Made by a program: the position numbers and the translations under genes. Source: CAVZMI01 sp050011775 (GTDB lineage Bacteria > Bacteroidota > Ignavibacteria > UBA10030 > CAVZMI01). From it: DNA of 64,000 nucleotides. Positions 55,299 through 64,000 of the stretch are shown piece by piece. The notes beneath the pieces were generated by a model. The model was not told where the DNA came from. It worked only from the letters and a program-made list of their open reading frames with translations, and did not search any database. Each line of letters begins with the position of its first letter. Within the stretch, counting starts at the first letter, position 1. Location: assembly GCA_050011775.1 (NCBI GenBank), contig JBEKIL010000014.1:69003-133002 (forward strand), read 5' to 3'.

Positions 55299-57596
55299 TT
55301 AAAATTCATATTTGATGCCGAACACCGGTAGTATTCCCCACATTTGTTCTTCCATAATTTTATCTTTCATTTCATTCCATGTATATGAAGAAATATTTCT
55401 TCGGTTGTACGCATTCCATATGCTAAGATATACCGTAAGTGTTGTCGATGCGAAGTAATATCTCTTGTCAACCCGAATATTCAATGAATGGAAATCGGGA
55501 AGGCGTGCGGCGTTGATTCTTGTTCCATCAAAGACTCCCTTATGCGAAGCCAACGAGGCCTGCGCATCAAACGGAGTATATGGCGCACCGCCTGCATAGA
55601 GCCACCGGAGGCTGAACTCCCATTTCTCATCCAATTTATATCCGCCTTCAATCGAAAAGTTGAATTTATTATCGTACACCCGTTCGTACCATGTTCCATT
55701 TAATCCCTTATAATTCGAGCGGTAATACGAACCGGCAATCAATCCATAAATATTTTCCGCCATCTTTTTCTGTACCGTTACTTCCACTCCACTGCTTCGT
55801 GCATCTCCGGCACTCACAAGACTCGTGTGATTCAGAAATACTCCCTCCACCACGGCTTCATCGAATAAGAACAGGCTTGGCTGCGATGGATCCATAGGGA
55901 AGTTCCTATATTCTTTATCGTAGAGTTCCACAGTCAGCTTTGTACTTTCAGTCAATAAATGATTGAAGGAAAGCACGTAATGATCAGCTCGCGGTGTTTT
56001 CAGGTTGCGGAAATCTGAATTCTGTGCGGCTATGATCCAGGGAATATTTTGATAATAGATTCCATATGTGCCTGTGAGAGATGTAATGTCCGTGAAATGG
56101 TACGTGAGTGAAAACCGCGGAGATATTTTCACATCGTTATTATATTTATAGTAATCAATTCTCCCGCCGGGAGATATCGTCAACCTATTCGCTAATTGAA
56201 GGGAATAGGACACAAATATCCCGCCTTGCGGTGACCGAATCGATTGATTCACAACCATTGCAGGTGTCTTATTTCCCAATGCATCCTGATAATCGTTATA
56301 AAACTGGGAATAATCTATGACGTTATATTTTATATCAAAACCAAAGTTGATTTTATTCTCAGCATCAAGTATCCAATGGCTGACATTACGGATCTTCCAT
56401 TCCTGCTCGATGGATGAATTCTTGAGTAAAAGCTTTGCGTCCCGCGCCTGAAGCCAACTGATTTCCGTGCTGGAATATGTATGTGCAATCGACGTATTGG
56501 AAAAACCGTTCTTCCCCCATATCCATTGCCAGTTTACACCGCCGGTGTTGGCATACGAATGATCAATCGGATAGATATTGATGTCACTGTCGATGGCATT
56601 TTTCTGGTTCATAACCTGTTTGTCGTCGGAAAACACATCAATGAAAGAGAGCTTATGCTGTTCCGAAAGATCGTAGGTGATCTTTCCCTGCACATCGCTG
56701 TAGGTGGGAATACCGACTTTTTCATTCATTAAATCTAGGATTAAATCAAGGTAACTTCTCCGAACTGATATTAAATACGAACCATGTCCCTTCACGAGAG
56801 GTCCTTCCATCATTCCGCCAAATCCCTGCATGCTCATATCGAGCTGGACGTCTGTCGTGTTGCGATTTCCTTCACGGAATTTGACATTCATGATCGACGA
56901 CAATTTGCTGCCATAGTCCGCTGTAAAGCCGCCACAATTAAAATTCACGTCTTCGATAAAATCTACATCCAGAATCCCTATCGGGCCTTCCGTCGATCCC
57001 TGAGTAGGGAAATGATTAATGTTGGGAATTTCGATATTGTCGACATAGAATCCGTTCTCCACCGGACTTCCCCCGCGAACGATCAGCGAATTTTTTGTAT
57101 CATTCAGTTTTGCAAGCGACGGGAGACCAAAAATAATCCTGCTGACATCACCGGCTGCACCCGGTGAACGCCGTATTTCTTCAGATGAAAAATTGATGGT
57201 ACTCAACGGTTGTGTTTGGATTTCGGCAAAGTAGCCTGCGTCGACGGTGACCCCGGATACTTCGATCAATGAGGCCCGCATTTCAATATTCACAAATGTA
57301 ATTCGTTCTGTCCGAACAATGATATCCGTCTTGAGAATCTTTTCATAACCGATGTAATTGCACGTGATCGAATAACTCCCGACGGGAATACCTTTTATCT
57401 CGAACTGCCCTTTGTCGTCCGTAGATGTTGTAGCCTTATTTTCCCTGATGAATATTTGTGCTCCGGCCAAATCAAGCTTCGATTCGCCGTCTACAACCTT
57501 CCCTTTGATTGTTCCTTTCGGCTGGTTTATCTGTGCCTGGATGCGCAATGGTAAAAGGAATAAAAACATAAAGATTAAAAAAATGGTCAGTTTCAT
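55299..57596 (-). CDS. TonB-dependent outer-membrane receptor
   Basis: 765 residues. Signal peptide (about 1-22), carboxypeptidase-like regulatory domain (GTIKGKVVDGESKLDLAGAQI ... GQFEIKGIPVGSYSI), plug domain (GGSPVENGFYVDNIEIPNINH, with DVDFIEDVNF and GGFTADYG), then a long beta-barrel ending in FGIKYEF, with a terminal Phe. It would import or sense a ligand not identifiable from sequence. It is first in a two-gene operon with the hydrolase and has a candidate direct-repeat operator about 85-125 bp upstream. Confidence 0.92.
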   Translation of the reverse strand: MKLTIFLIFMFLFLLPLRIQAQINQPKGTIKGKVVDGESKLDLAGAQIFIRENKATTSTDDKGQFEIKGIPVGSYSITCNYIGYEKILKTDIIVRTERITFVNIEMRASLIEVSGVTVDAGYFAEIQTQPLSTINFSSEEIRRSPGAAGDVSRIIFGLPSLAKLNDTKNSLIVRGGSPVENGFYVDNIEIPNINHFPTQGSTEGPIGILDVDFIEDVNFNCGGFTADYGSKLSSIMNVKFREGNRNTTDVQLDMSMQGFGGMMEGPLVKGHGSYLISVRRSYLDLILDLMNEKVGIPTYSDVQGKITYDLSEQHKLSFIDVFSDDKQVMNQKNAIDSDINIYPIDHSYANTGGVNWQWIWGKNGFSNTSIAHTYSSTEISWLQARDAKLLLKNSSIEQEWKIRNVSHWILDAENKINFGFDIKYNVIDYSQFYNDYQDALGNKTPAMVVNQSIRSPQGGIFVSYSLQLANRLTISPGGRIDYYKYNNDVKISPRFSLTYHFTDITSLTGTYGIYYQNIPWIIAAQNSDFRNLKTPRADHYVLSFNHLLTESTKLTVELYDKEYRNFPMDPSQPSLFLFDEAVVEGVFLNHTSLVSAGDARSSGVEVTVQKKMAENIYGLIAGSYYRSNYKGLNGTWYERVYDNKFNFSIEGGYKLDEKWEFSLRWLYAGGAPYTPFDAQASLASHKGVFDGTRINAARLPDFHSLNIRVDKRYYFASTTLTVYLSIWNAYNRRNISSYTWNEMKDKIMEEQMWGILPVFGIKYEF

Positions 57597-57679
57597 TGTA
57601 ACCCTTCTAAATTGATTTTAGATTTTATTTGCTTGTTGAGATATACTACGAAAAATGTTAAGAATTTTCGTCCGAACCG

Positions 57680-57720
57680 ATGGGTTAAGACCACTAAACC
57701 AATGGGATAAGACCATTAAA
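57680..57720. promoter_or_regulatory. Direct-repeat operator candidate upstream of the receptor gene
   Basis: Two 19-bp direct repeats fitting ATGGGNTAAGACCANTAAA (17 of 19 identical), with start-to-start spacing of 22 bp, close to two helical turns. AraC-type proteins commonly bind such direct repeats. It lies between the receptor and the divergent 57858 gene, so it could control either. Confidence 0.6.
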
Positions 57721-57857
57721 AGAAAGCAAGAGATGAGGAGAAGCGGACTTTTAAAAGGAAAAATCACGTATTGCATTTAGACCAGAAGCAGAAAAATCAC
57801 AACTTTATTGTTGAATTCCCATCTATTTTCATATAAATTGAGCAGAATGTGTATACG

Positions 57858-60068
57858 ATGACCGAAAAAAAATCTCCTGAAAAAAAAGAAAAATGCTTCC
57901 GATGTACATCGGTATTGAGGATCGTTTGCCTCTGCCTTTTGATTTTCTCTTTTAACCATGCAGCCCACTCCCAAAAACTTCCGGATGGCATTTTTGAAAC
58001 TGTGCTCCTGTGGAATTTGAAAGCCTCCGGTGAAGATGCTATCGACCAGCAGAGTTTCCTGACCACCCTCGAGAGCATCGGGTTCGATGTGGTTCGCAAC
58101 GATCCCGGTGATCTGATGAAGCACCGTCTTGGTCCGAACACATTGCTCATTATTCCACGAACTTCTGCCCGGTCTTTATCTGGGAGAAGCATCGAGGCAA
58201 TTATTAAGAGCCTGCAGCTCGGCCTCACCCTGATCACGGATGGAGAGAGTCCTCTCTCTCAAGCGATGGGCTTACAACTGGGAGAGCCTGTACCTGTGGC
58301 TGATTTAGTGGATCATCTCCTTCCAGAACTCAAGCCTCACTGGGCGGACACACCGCGCGTTGCCTGGATTGAAAATTTCTCCAGGCGGAAGGGGGATCTC
58401 CTCATTTCGGATCGCAACAACGGTTATCCGTTGGCTATTACAAAACGTTTCGGCAAAGGACAATGTATTTATTTTGCCCCTCCGTTTGATCCTATTTCAG
58501 GAAAGGGATATGCGCGCTTTGCAAATTTTCCTTATCTAATCGTTAACGAGTTGCATCGAAAGCCTGCCTTTCGACGACAGGGAGCCGATGCTTACTTTGA
58601 CCCGGGTTATCGATACAATATTCCGATCGAAACACTGGCGCGGCAGTGGCGGCAATGGGGCATCCGTGCAATCCATGCAGCAGTATGGTATTTTTATAAT
58701 CAAACACCCTATGATTACACTCGGCTGATCAAAGCTGCGCATCAGAATGGAATTCTTATCTACGCCTGGCTCGAATGGCCTTACGTCGGAAAGAAGTTTT
58801 GGGATCTCCATCCCGAATGGCGTCAAAAGAACGCCCTGCTCCAGGATGCGCATCTGGATTTCCTCTATTTGATGGATTTTCAGAACCCGCTTTGCATGCA
58901 AGCTGCCATGAATGATCTCGAATTACTGCTTGAGAACGATTGGGATGGTATTGACATCGCTGAGTTCTCGATTACAGGGATGGGTTCGCAGGCACTTGAA
59001 GGACCTCCCCGGCCTGAATACTTTACAGGCTTCAGTCCGATTGCTCGTTCCGAATTCAAGAAACTTCAGGGCTTTGATCAAATTGAATTGTTCGATACAA
59101 CAAGTCAGCATTATTGGTTGAGAGACACCGCCGCGTTAAACGCTTTTTACCAGTATCGGGTTGAGGTTAACAATGGTTTATTGAGGCAGGTCATAAAAGA
59201 GCTGGACAGTCTTAACAGGCGGCAGAGACGCAATTGGGAAATGATCCTTACCATCGCGGATAATTCACTTCACCCCGAGTTCGATCAACTATTGGGTTAT
59301 GATTTGCACAACACGCTCGAACTGGTTAAAGAGTATAGAATGACATTGCAGGTTGAAGACCCTTACATGGAGTGGACCAAACCACCCGAGCGCTATTCCA
59401 GGTTAGGGGAGACATATCATCGATTTCTCGGAGATCATCCATTCATCATCGACATCAATGTTGTGCCTGTGCATTCACCTGAGGAGAAAAGCTACTCGAT
59501 ATCACAACCAACCGGCTCCGAGATCTTCCAGCTTTGGGGAGCAGCAGCTGATCAGAGTTCACGAGTATGCTTCTATTCTGAGTCTACTGTTTTCAGCCAT
59601 GACTGGGAGATGCTTCCATATGCCATGGCCGCCAGGGCTGACATCCGTAAGGAGGGTTCGGAATTGCTCATCAACACCCCCTACACCGTGACACTCACCT
59701 CCGTGCAAATGAAGGGCCGGTTCCTTTTAGACGGGAAACCATGGATGTGTTACGGTGAGGAAGGCATTCTGATTCCACGGGGGAAGCATAGGCTGGTTTT
59801 TCGTGAGATGAACGACACAACTCGCATTCAGGGAACCGGGATCCGATTGGTTTCAATTTCGGATGAGCTTCTGGAGTGCCGTCAGGAAGGAGACAGCCTC
59901 AAAGTGAAGTACGAATCACCCGCACGATGCGCACTTACGTTAAGTGGACGACCTGCTATGATGGTACTAGACGGTGCTCTGGTCGACCTTCCTATCATAC
60001 AAAATGAGAAGCACGTTATTGTGTTGGGGCCGCCGGGAGTTCATCGTATCTCCCTCGTCAATCGGTGA
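57858..60068 (+). CDS. Putative TIM-barrel hydrolase (glycosidase-like), exported
   Basis: 736 residues from ATG 57858; the frame also opens at GTG 57849. After a signal sequence (VCLCLLIFSFNHAAHS) comes a region with LESIGFDVVRNDPGD and GQCIYFAPPFDP, then a central block that looks like a TIM barrel (GIRAIHAAVWYFYNQTPYDY, LIKAAHQNGILIYAWLEWP, NDWDGIDIAEFSITG) resembling glycosyl-hydrolase-like domains such as in PelA or family 10/42-like proteins. Acidic residues in DGIDIAE could be catalytic. A beta-rich domain follows at the end. Exact family and substrate are unknown. Confidence 0.6.
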   Translation: MTEKKSPEKKEKCFRCTSVLRIVCLCLLIFSFNHAAHSQKLPDGIFETVLLWNLKASGEDAIDQQSFLTTLESIGFDVVRNDPGDLMKHRLGPNTLLIIPRTSARSLSGRSIEAIIKSLQLGLTLITDGESPLSQAMGLQLGEPVPVADLVDHLLPELKPHWADTPRVAWIENFSRRKGDLLISDRNNGYPLAITKRFGKGQCIYFAPPFDPISGKGYARFANFPYLIVNELHRKPAFRRQGADAYFDPGYRYNIPIETLARQWRQWGIRAIHAAVWYFYNQTPYDYTRLIKAAHQNGILIYAWLEWPYVGKKFWDLHPEWRQKNALLQDAHLDFLYLMDFQNPLCMQAAMNDLELLLENDWDGIDIAEFSITGMGSQALEGPPRPEYFTGFSPIARSEFKKLQGFDQIELFDTTSQHYWLRDTAALNAFYQYRVEVNNGLLRQVIKELDSLNRRQRRNWEMILTIADNSLHPEFDQLLGYDLHNTLELVKEYRMTLQVEDPYMEWTKPPERYSRLGETYHRFLGDHPFIIDINVVPVHSPEEKSYSISQPTGSEIFQLWGAAADQSSRVCFYSESTVFSHDWEMLPYAMAARADIRKEGSELLINTPYTVTLTSVQMKGRFLLDGKPWMCYGEEGILIPRGKHRLVFREMNDTTRIQGTGIRLVSISDELLECRQEGDSLKVKYESPARCALTLSGRPAMMVLDGALVDLPIIQNEKHVIVLGPPGVHRISLVNR

Positions 60069-60251
60069 GCAGTACCTAGTGATCGTCATCCCTACAGAGT
60101 GACAACATCGGTAGGGCCAATCATAGAAAAATCCCGAACAGCACTTGCCAATTAGGATTTTATTTTAGCAACCTAAGCGAATCTAAATCTATTACTAGAA
60201 AAATGAAACGTAGGTGGAATTATTTGGTTAAAACATTATTATTAGTTATTA

Positions 60252-60610
60252 CCACGACCTTCAGGTCGTGGAAAATAAAATCCAATCTCAAATGGACTTT
60301 AGTCCCCATATATTTAGCATGCGGCTTTTTAATATATGGTTAAAACCCATCTATTTTTCTTTTTACAATCCACGAACTGAAGTTCGTGGCAATTGAATCT
60401 CCACCCACTCCCGCAGCTATTGCCACGACCTCGTGCTTCGGGTTTTTTCCGTCCCACGTTTCCGTGTTCTTTACGGTCCCACGTTTTTTGTGGGGCCTGT
60501 GGGATTTACGCCCCACGCTTCCGTGCTTTTTACGGTCCCACGTTGTTTGTGGGATCCAGTGGGGTCAGGTCGTGGCAACTGAATCTCCCCTCTCTCCTGC
60601 GGGTTTTAAC
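60252..60610. repeat. REP-type hairpins downstream of the IS200-like transposase
   Basis: Perfect hairpins CCACGACCT-TC-AGGTCGTGG (60252-60271) and CCACGAACT-GA-AGTTCGTGG (60370-60389), then a tandem pair built on CGTCCCACG/CGCCCCACG with ACGGTCCCACG (about 60468-60565). The stretch ends with GCGGGTTTTAACCCATCACAC, which is inside the transposase 3' end and recurs at about 12188. It fills the 60069-60564 gap; nothing else is seen. Confidence 0.85.
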
Positions 60611-61038
60611 CCATCACACTGACCGTGGTATTGCTGTATAAATTCCTGGTACTCTTCAGTATATGTCTTTCTCCGATGGTGTTCTTCCTGATTTAGAATA
60701 TAGTTACGTACAATCCCTATATCCGACTCACTGACCGACACCGCAAAATATTCTTCCTGCCATTCAATTTTGTTTGGAGCTAGTTTCAGTTCATTTGCCC
60801 AGTGTGACGATTCACCTTTTAATAATTGGGCGACTTTGGAGATGGATAGTTCCGAACGAATGGAAAGGAGAACATGGATATGATCGATAGAGCCATTTAT
60901 GGAATCTAGATAAATCCCCTTTACTTTCGCGTTTTGACAGATATGGTCAAGTAGCCTATCCCGGAATTTCTTTTCCAGATTTGGCTGCCGGTTTTTTGTT
61001 GTCCAGACGAGATGAATCCAGACTCTGACAAAGGGCAT
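60565..61038 (-). CDS. IS200/REP-type Y1 (HUH) transposase
   Basis: 157 residues with the Y1 transposase hallmarks: VWIHLVWTTKNRQP at the N-terminus, the HUH metal motif DHIHVLLS, and a catalytic Tyr in VRNYILNQEEHH. At this size it matches the short TnpA of IS200 and the REP-associated relatives. The last about 15 residues (GLKPAGERGDSVATT) are read out of the palindromic repeat adjoining the gene. It cuts single-stranded DNA at hairpins and moves the element by a copy or peel-paste route. CCACGAAC hairpins lie on both sides. Confidence 0.92.
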   Translation of the reverse strand: MPFVRVWIHLVWTTKNRQPNLEKKFRDRLLDHICQNAKVKGIYLDSINGSIDHIHVLLSIRSELSISKVAQLLKGESSHWANELKLAPNKIEWQEEYFAVSVSESDIGIVRNYILNQEEHHRRKTYTEEYQEFIQQYHGQCDGLKPAGERGDSVATT

Positions 61039-61093
61039 GATTAGTCCAAAATTATGAGGTTAAAACCCTCGCGGTTTAGTGATTTGAAGAAAC

Positions 61094-61150
61094 CCACGAA
61101 CTTCCGCCTACGTCCTTAAAATGGACTTCGGCGGACAGGGAAGTTCGTGG
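61094..61150. repeat. REP hairpin upstream of the transposase, with nested palindrome
   Basis: CCACGAACTTCC (61094-61105) pairs with GGAAGTTCGTGG (61139-61150). A CCGCC...GGCGG palindrome of about 30 bp sits in its loop. The outer arms match the hairpins on the other side of the transposase gene. Confidence 0.88.
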
Positions 61151-61260
61151 CAATAATCGCTTGTACCGTTTTTACATTACCAATTGGTTCACTTTGATTA
61201 ATTAATCACACCCCCAATAAAGAGAACGAAATGAGGTTACATCTCTACATATAGCTCTTA

Positions 61261-61386
61261 CTACGATCTTTCCAGTATACCAGCGTCCCCCCTTTTTAGG
61301 GTGCCAAGTTTATACCTTATAGCCGTATATTCCTGCCGCGTAAGCTCCTTGATGACTTCGCTCGGGATAATATTTCTCTCATTCAT
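61261..61386 (-). CDS. Possible small protein, 41 residues, unknown
   Basis: An ATG at 61386 with AAGGA about 10 bp upstream opens a 41-codon frame whose product starts MNERNIIPSEVIKELTRQEY and ends in ILERS. Charge and helix content look protein-like, but no family is recognised and the length makes it a weak call. It lies 39 bp upstream of the end of the next minus-strand gene and could equally be chance. Confidence 0.3.
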   Translation of the reverse strand: MNERNIIPSEVIKELTRQEYTAIRYKLGTLKRGDAGILERS

Positions 61387-61424
61387 CTATACACAATCCT
61401 TATCAATAAACATACACTCAAAGT

Positions 61425-63311
61425 TCATGGAACCGGAGGATAAGCTCCGATATACTTGACCTCCTTTTTGTGGAGTCCGAGAAGCTTGCCGATTTCAGCC
61501 GGCAGTGAAGATGCCTCTTTCGTTCCCGGAAATGATTGTAATAGCTGGTAATTGCCCAACTCCCGACTTTTAAATAGAGGGATATCATCAAGGAAATACC
61601 GGCTGTGAACCGAAAATTCCGGATAGAGTTTCTGCAGACCCTCCGGCGAATCGAGCGCGAGCTGGCAATTGTTGTTCGGCGCAGGACTCCAGAGGATCAA
61701 CGGCCAGGATTCCTTGTCCGTGTGCCGCACATACACATTATTATCGAATTGTTTTAACATTGGTTTACCGAATCTCTCGCACAGGGCAGCCGGCTGCCAG
61801 AAAAACATAAGAGGCCTGTGGTAATTATTGTCCCCGGTGAGCAGGTTATTCACAAAAACATGACCGTCCCGTTTGTCGATATCCGGACCTGTGCCGGAAT
61901 GCCAGCCGAACATTACATCGGTGGCCGGACTTCTATCATTCCGCGCAATACATACGGTACTATTTACGAGTGTGTTCTGGTACACCTGAACATCCGAACT
62001 GTTGAGGATGTAAATCCCCTCATCGCAATTGACGAACACATTTCCGGCGCATATACATCCTTTCGATATTTCGAAAAAGAATCCGTTGTCGCTGGGCCAC
62101 GGCCTGTCATTGCGAAACTCCCTGTGTACGTTGCCCACGCCTTCGACCCAGTTGTTGAGAAAACGGCCGTCTACATTGCCGACGTCGTACCAGATGCCGT
62201 TTGAATACGGCAGGTCTATGATCAGGTTGTCACGGCAGGTAACTCGGTAGCATTGATCAAAAATCTTCACCGCCGCCGGATAATATCCTGTAATTTTTTC
62301 GATATTGTTGCGACTGAAAATGTTTTTTTCCAATAGAACGTCGGACGATCCTATGATGTAGACGCCTTCGGTACTCGTATCGCTCACCTTACACTGCCTG
62401 ATCGTCAAATGATCTCCCATGATGTGCGCACCGACGCGGGAACAGAACGAGATGGTGCAGTTCTCCAATGTCGTACCCACTACTTCCTTTCCGTGCTCGG
62501 ATTCGGCAGAAAGTCCCACCGGGTCGGTTCCTTCGATATCGATTGCCCTGTAGGCATATTGGGAAAATGTAATTCCTCTGATGACCGGTCCTTTGCGGTC
62601 CGAAGTCTTGCCGTGGCATTCTCCTGTTGTTCTTTTCAATCCGAAACCGAAAGCCGTGATTTCCACTAATCGTTTTGCCGGATCGGTACCGATATACACC
62701 TGCCCGGCGTCATAGTCGATATAATATGAATTCTCATCGACATCTCCTTCCCGGCCGACTGCTTGCAGAAACTTACCGTCCACGAACACCATGTCGTTGT
62801 TGAAACGATACAGCGGCGTTTCCTTCCCATACTTGTTGCGGTCCCACCAGGGATCGGGTTTGGCCGGAAATAGATGGAGCCAGGAAGTTTTCCATAATCC
62901 ATTTCCCAGGGCCTTCCATTCTGTTGCAACAAACGTTCCCTTCAAGACCGGTTGCTCATCGGCATAGGGTTGCAGAGTGATACCCTGGTTCAATACCAGG
63001 TTGCCGGTACGATAGGTACCTCCTCGCATCACAATAGCATCACCGGTTGTTACCCGCTCCACCGCTGCCTCGATCGTGGTAGGCCGGTCAAGCGATTCGC
63101 CTGAATTTTCAATTTTTCCATCGGGTGCTACAAAGAAAATTTTACCTGATCCCCCCGGTAATTCATATGTTTGCCGAATTGGGCCATAGGGACCACCAGA
63201 GGGTTGTGCTGTTGCAGACAAAGAACTGAAGATTATACAGATGGAGATGCCGGCAACATGAATCAGCTTATGCCATTTCGCTCTCTTTTGAAAAGAGTGG
63301 TTTAATCTCAT
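61425..63311 (-). CDS. Exported parallel beta-helix (right-handed, pectate-lyase-like) protein
   Basis: From ATG 63311 (AAGGACG upstream) the protein is 628 residues; the longer frame to 63368 would hide the signal. A signal peptide (HVAGISICIIFSSLSATAQ) is followed by IFFVAPDGKIENSGESLDRPTTIEAAVERV, the start typical of right-handed beta-helix carbohydrate enzymes, and then many short N-rich turns (LENCTISFCSRVGAHIMG, LEKNIFSRNNIEK, CRDNLIIDLPYSNGIWYD, FLNNWVEGV). Such folds are polysaccharide lyases or hydrolases; the catalytic residues cannot be picked. Expected outside the inner membrane. Confidence 0.82.
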   Translation of the reverse strand: MRLNHSFQKRAKWHKLIHVAGISICIIFSSLSATAQPSGGPYGPIRQTYELPGGSGKIFFVAPDGKIENSGESLDRPTTIEAAVERVTTGDAIVMRGGTYRTGNLVLNQGITLQPYADEQPVLKGTFVATEWKALGNGLWKTSWLHLFPAKPDPWWDRNKYGKETPLYRFNNDMVFVDGKFLQAVGREGDVDENSYYIDYDAGQVYIGTDPAKRLVEITAFGFGLKRTTGECHGKTSDRKGPVIRGITFSQYAYRAIDIEGTDPVGLSAESEHGKEVVGTTLENCTISFCSRVGAHIMGDHLTIRQCKVSDTSTEGVYIIGSSDVLLEKNIFSRNNIEKITGYYPAAVKIFDQCYRVTCRDNLIIDLPYSNGIWYDVGNVDGRFLNNWVEGVGNVHREFRNDRPWPSDNGFFFEISKGCICAGNVFVNCDEGIYILNSSDVQVYQNTLVNSTVCIARNDRSPATDVMFGWHSGTGPDIDKRDGHVFVNNLLTGDNNYHRPLMFFWQPAALCERFGKPMLKQFDNNVYVRHTDKESWPLILWSPAPNNNCQLALDSPEGLQKLYPEFSVHSRYFLDDIPLFKSRELGNYQLLQSFPGTKEASSLPAEIGKLLGLHKKEVKYIGAYPPVP

Positions 63312-63529
63312 TGTATCGTCCTTTTCAGAAATAGTTGCTAAAAGATAAAGAGACCTTTTGTGTACCAATTAAAATATAATTCCCAGATTATCGCCTATCG
63401 TCGGAATAATAAATCAATATCATGACTGTCCAAAATAATTTAAGAAACGCTGTAGATCCCCAATAAATATAATTTTTGAAGCATTTTGACTTTAAATTGT
63501 CAAATATGGCTATCTTAATCAGTTATTGC

Positions 63530-63930
63530 TTTCTCAAATAGTAAATAAATCCTTGACGACAAAATCGCTGGTGAGCCCGCTTCGCCGAGCGAAGCGAGGC
63601 GAGCGGCGGGAAGAAGCGAGGCCGTGTGTTGGCGCAATTTCGTGCGTTTCGATCGAGGCATATAAAAAGATATTCATCACATTATCCTTGAATAATAAGG
63701 CCGAGATCGACGGACTCGCGGCTGCCATCGCAAAAGCGCGGGTGGGATGCCACCTTACGCGGGTTGCGATTTTGTCAGTGCATATTAACGAACGTAGATA
63801 TTATTATCTGTGCGCAGTACCTTTAGGTGCCTGTTTTCTTTCTGTCACTTGCATATTAACGAACTTAGATATCATTATCTATGCGCAGTACCTTTAGGTG
63901 CCTGTTTTCTTTCTGTCACTTTCGATATAT
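63530..63930. repeat. Family-C repeat, copy 2, with 71-bp tandem duplication
   Basis: The ordered blocks of copy 1 (51870-52200) recur here from CCTTGACGACAAAATCGCTGG on. Two differences stand out: an added GCTTCGCCGAGCGAAGC palindrome at about 63580, and the last module (GCATATTAACGAAC ... AGGTGCCTGTTTTCTTTCTG) occurs twice, at 63780 and 63851, period 71 bp. 63369-63529 and 63931-64000 show no gene. Confidence 0.85.
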
Positions 63931-64000
63931 CGTCCCGTCTTCGTTTTGTGGAGGACTCTGACATGTTCTTTCAGAAGCACGGGGCTTTTCAAAAAGAAAG

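Noticed and set aside
60386..60641. 78- and 82-codon plus-strand frames
   Set aside because: They consist of hairpin repeat sequence (repeated HVFC/HVSV-type segments) next to the transposase.

Overview
The window looks like one contig of a Gram-negative bacterium of the Bacteroidota/Ignavibacteriota (FCB) type. The case rests on two SusC/TonB-type outer-membrane receptors with N-terminal carboxypeptidase-like regulatory domains, a membrane-spanning AraC-family regulator, a PA14-containing family 2 glycosidase, an OmpA lipoprotein-like protein, a meso-diaminopimelate dehydrogenase, strong AGGAGG-type ribosome sites on only some genes, and very many short palindromic repeats. No rRNA or tRNA gene was recognised. 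The phylum assignment is an inference from gene content.

Layout. 1-12 kb is housekeeping and envelope: the end of an MFS transporter, a lipoprotein esterase, a four-helix-bundle (IVP-like) gene framed by heptamer repeat arrays, a patatin lipase, a phosphoesterase, a heme-binding lipoprotein next to a CxxCH-tagged outer-membrane barrel, catalase, and a hybrid histidine kinase. 12.8-15.5 kb holds lysine-pathway genes (a LysA-like decarboxylase and Ddh). 15.9-17.9 kb is an AbiE toxin-antitoxin pair with a palindromic operator.

19.3-35.5 kb is a dense defence island, visibly AT-richer than its flanks in several genes. A type I restriction-modification locus (hsdR-hsdS ... hsdM) has been split by cargo. 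The cargo is a retron made of a phosphoribosyltransferase-like effector, a msr/msd RNA with matching a1/a2 ends, and a retron reverse transcriptase, followed by a PD-(D/E)XK nuclease-like protein and a Fic protein. Two short copies of the 5' end of hsdM lie between the cargo genes, so the insertions can be ordered. Behind hsdM come an alpha/beta-hydrolase/NB-ARC/TPR STAND protein, an unknown two-helix membrane protein, and a YiiX-like papain-fold protein. This is the most interesting part of the window.

36-64 kb is an envelope and sugar-use region: a second Fic protein, a PA14/GH2 glycosidase, two TonB-dependent receptors, a three-gene envelope operon of unknown role, OmpA, an AraC regulator, an alpha/beta hydrolase, a putative TIM-barrel hydrolase and a parallel beta-helix protein. 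It is heavily populated by dispersed repeats. Two HUH (Y1) transposases, at 38.2-38.9 kb and 60.6-61.0 kb, sit beside hairpin repeats and probably drive their spread. At least ten copies of one about 215-bp structured repeat, two copies of a palindrome-rich repeat and two copies of an about 300-bp repeat are seen, plus a duplicated receptor 3' end.
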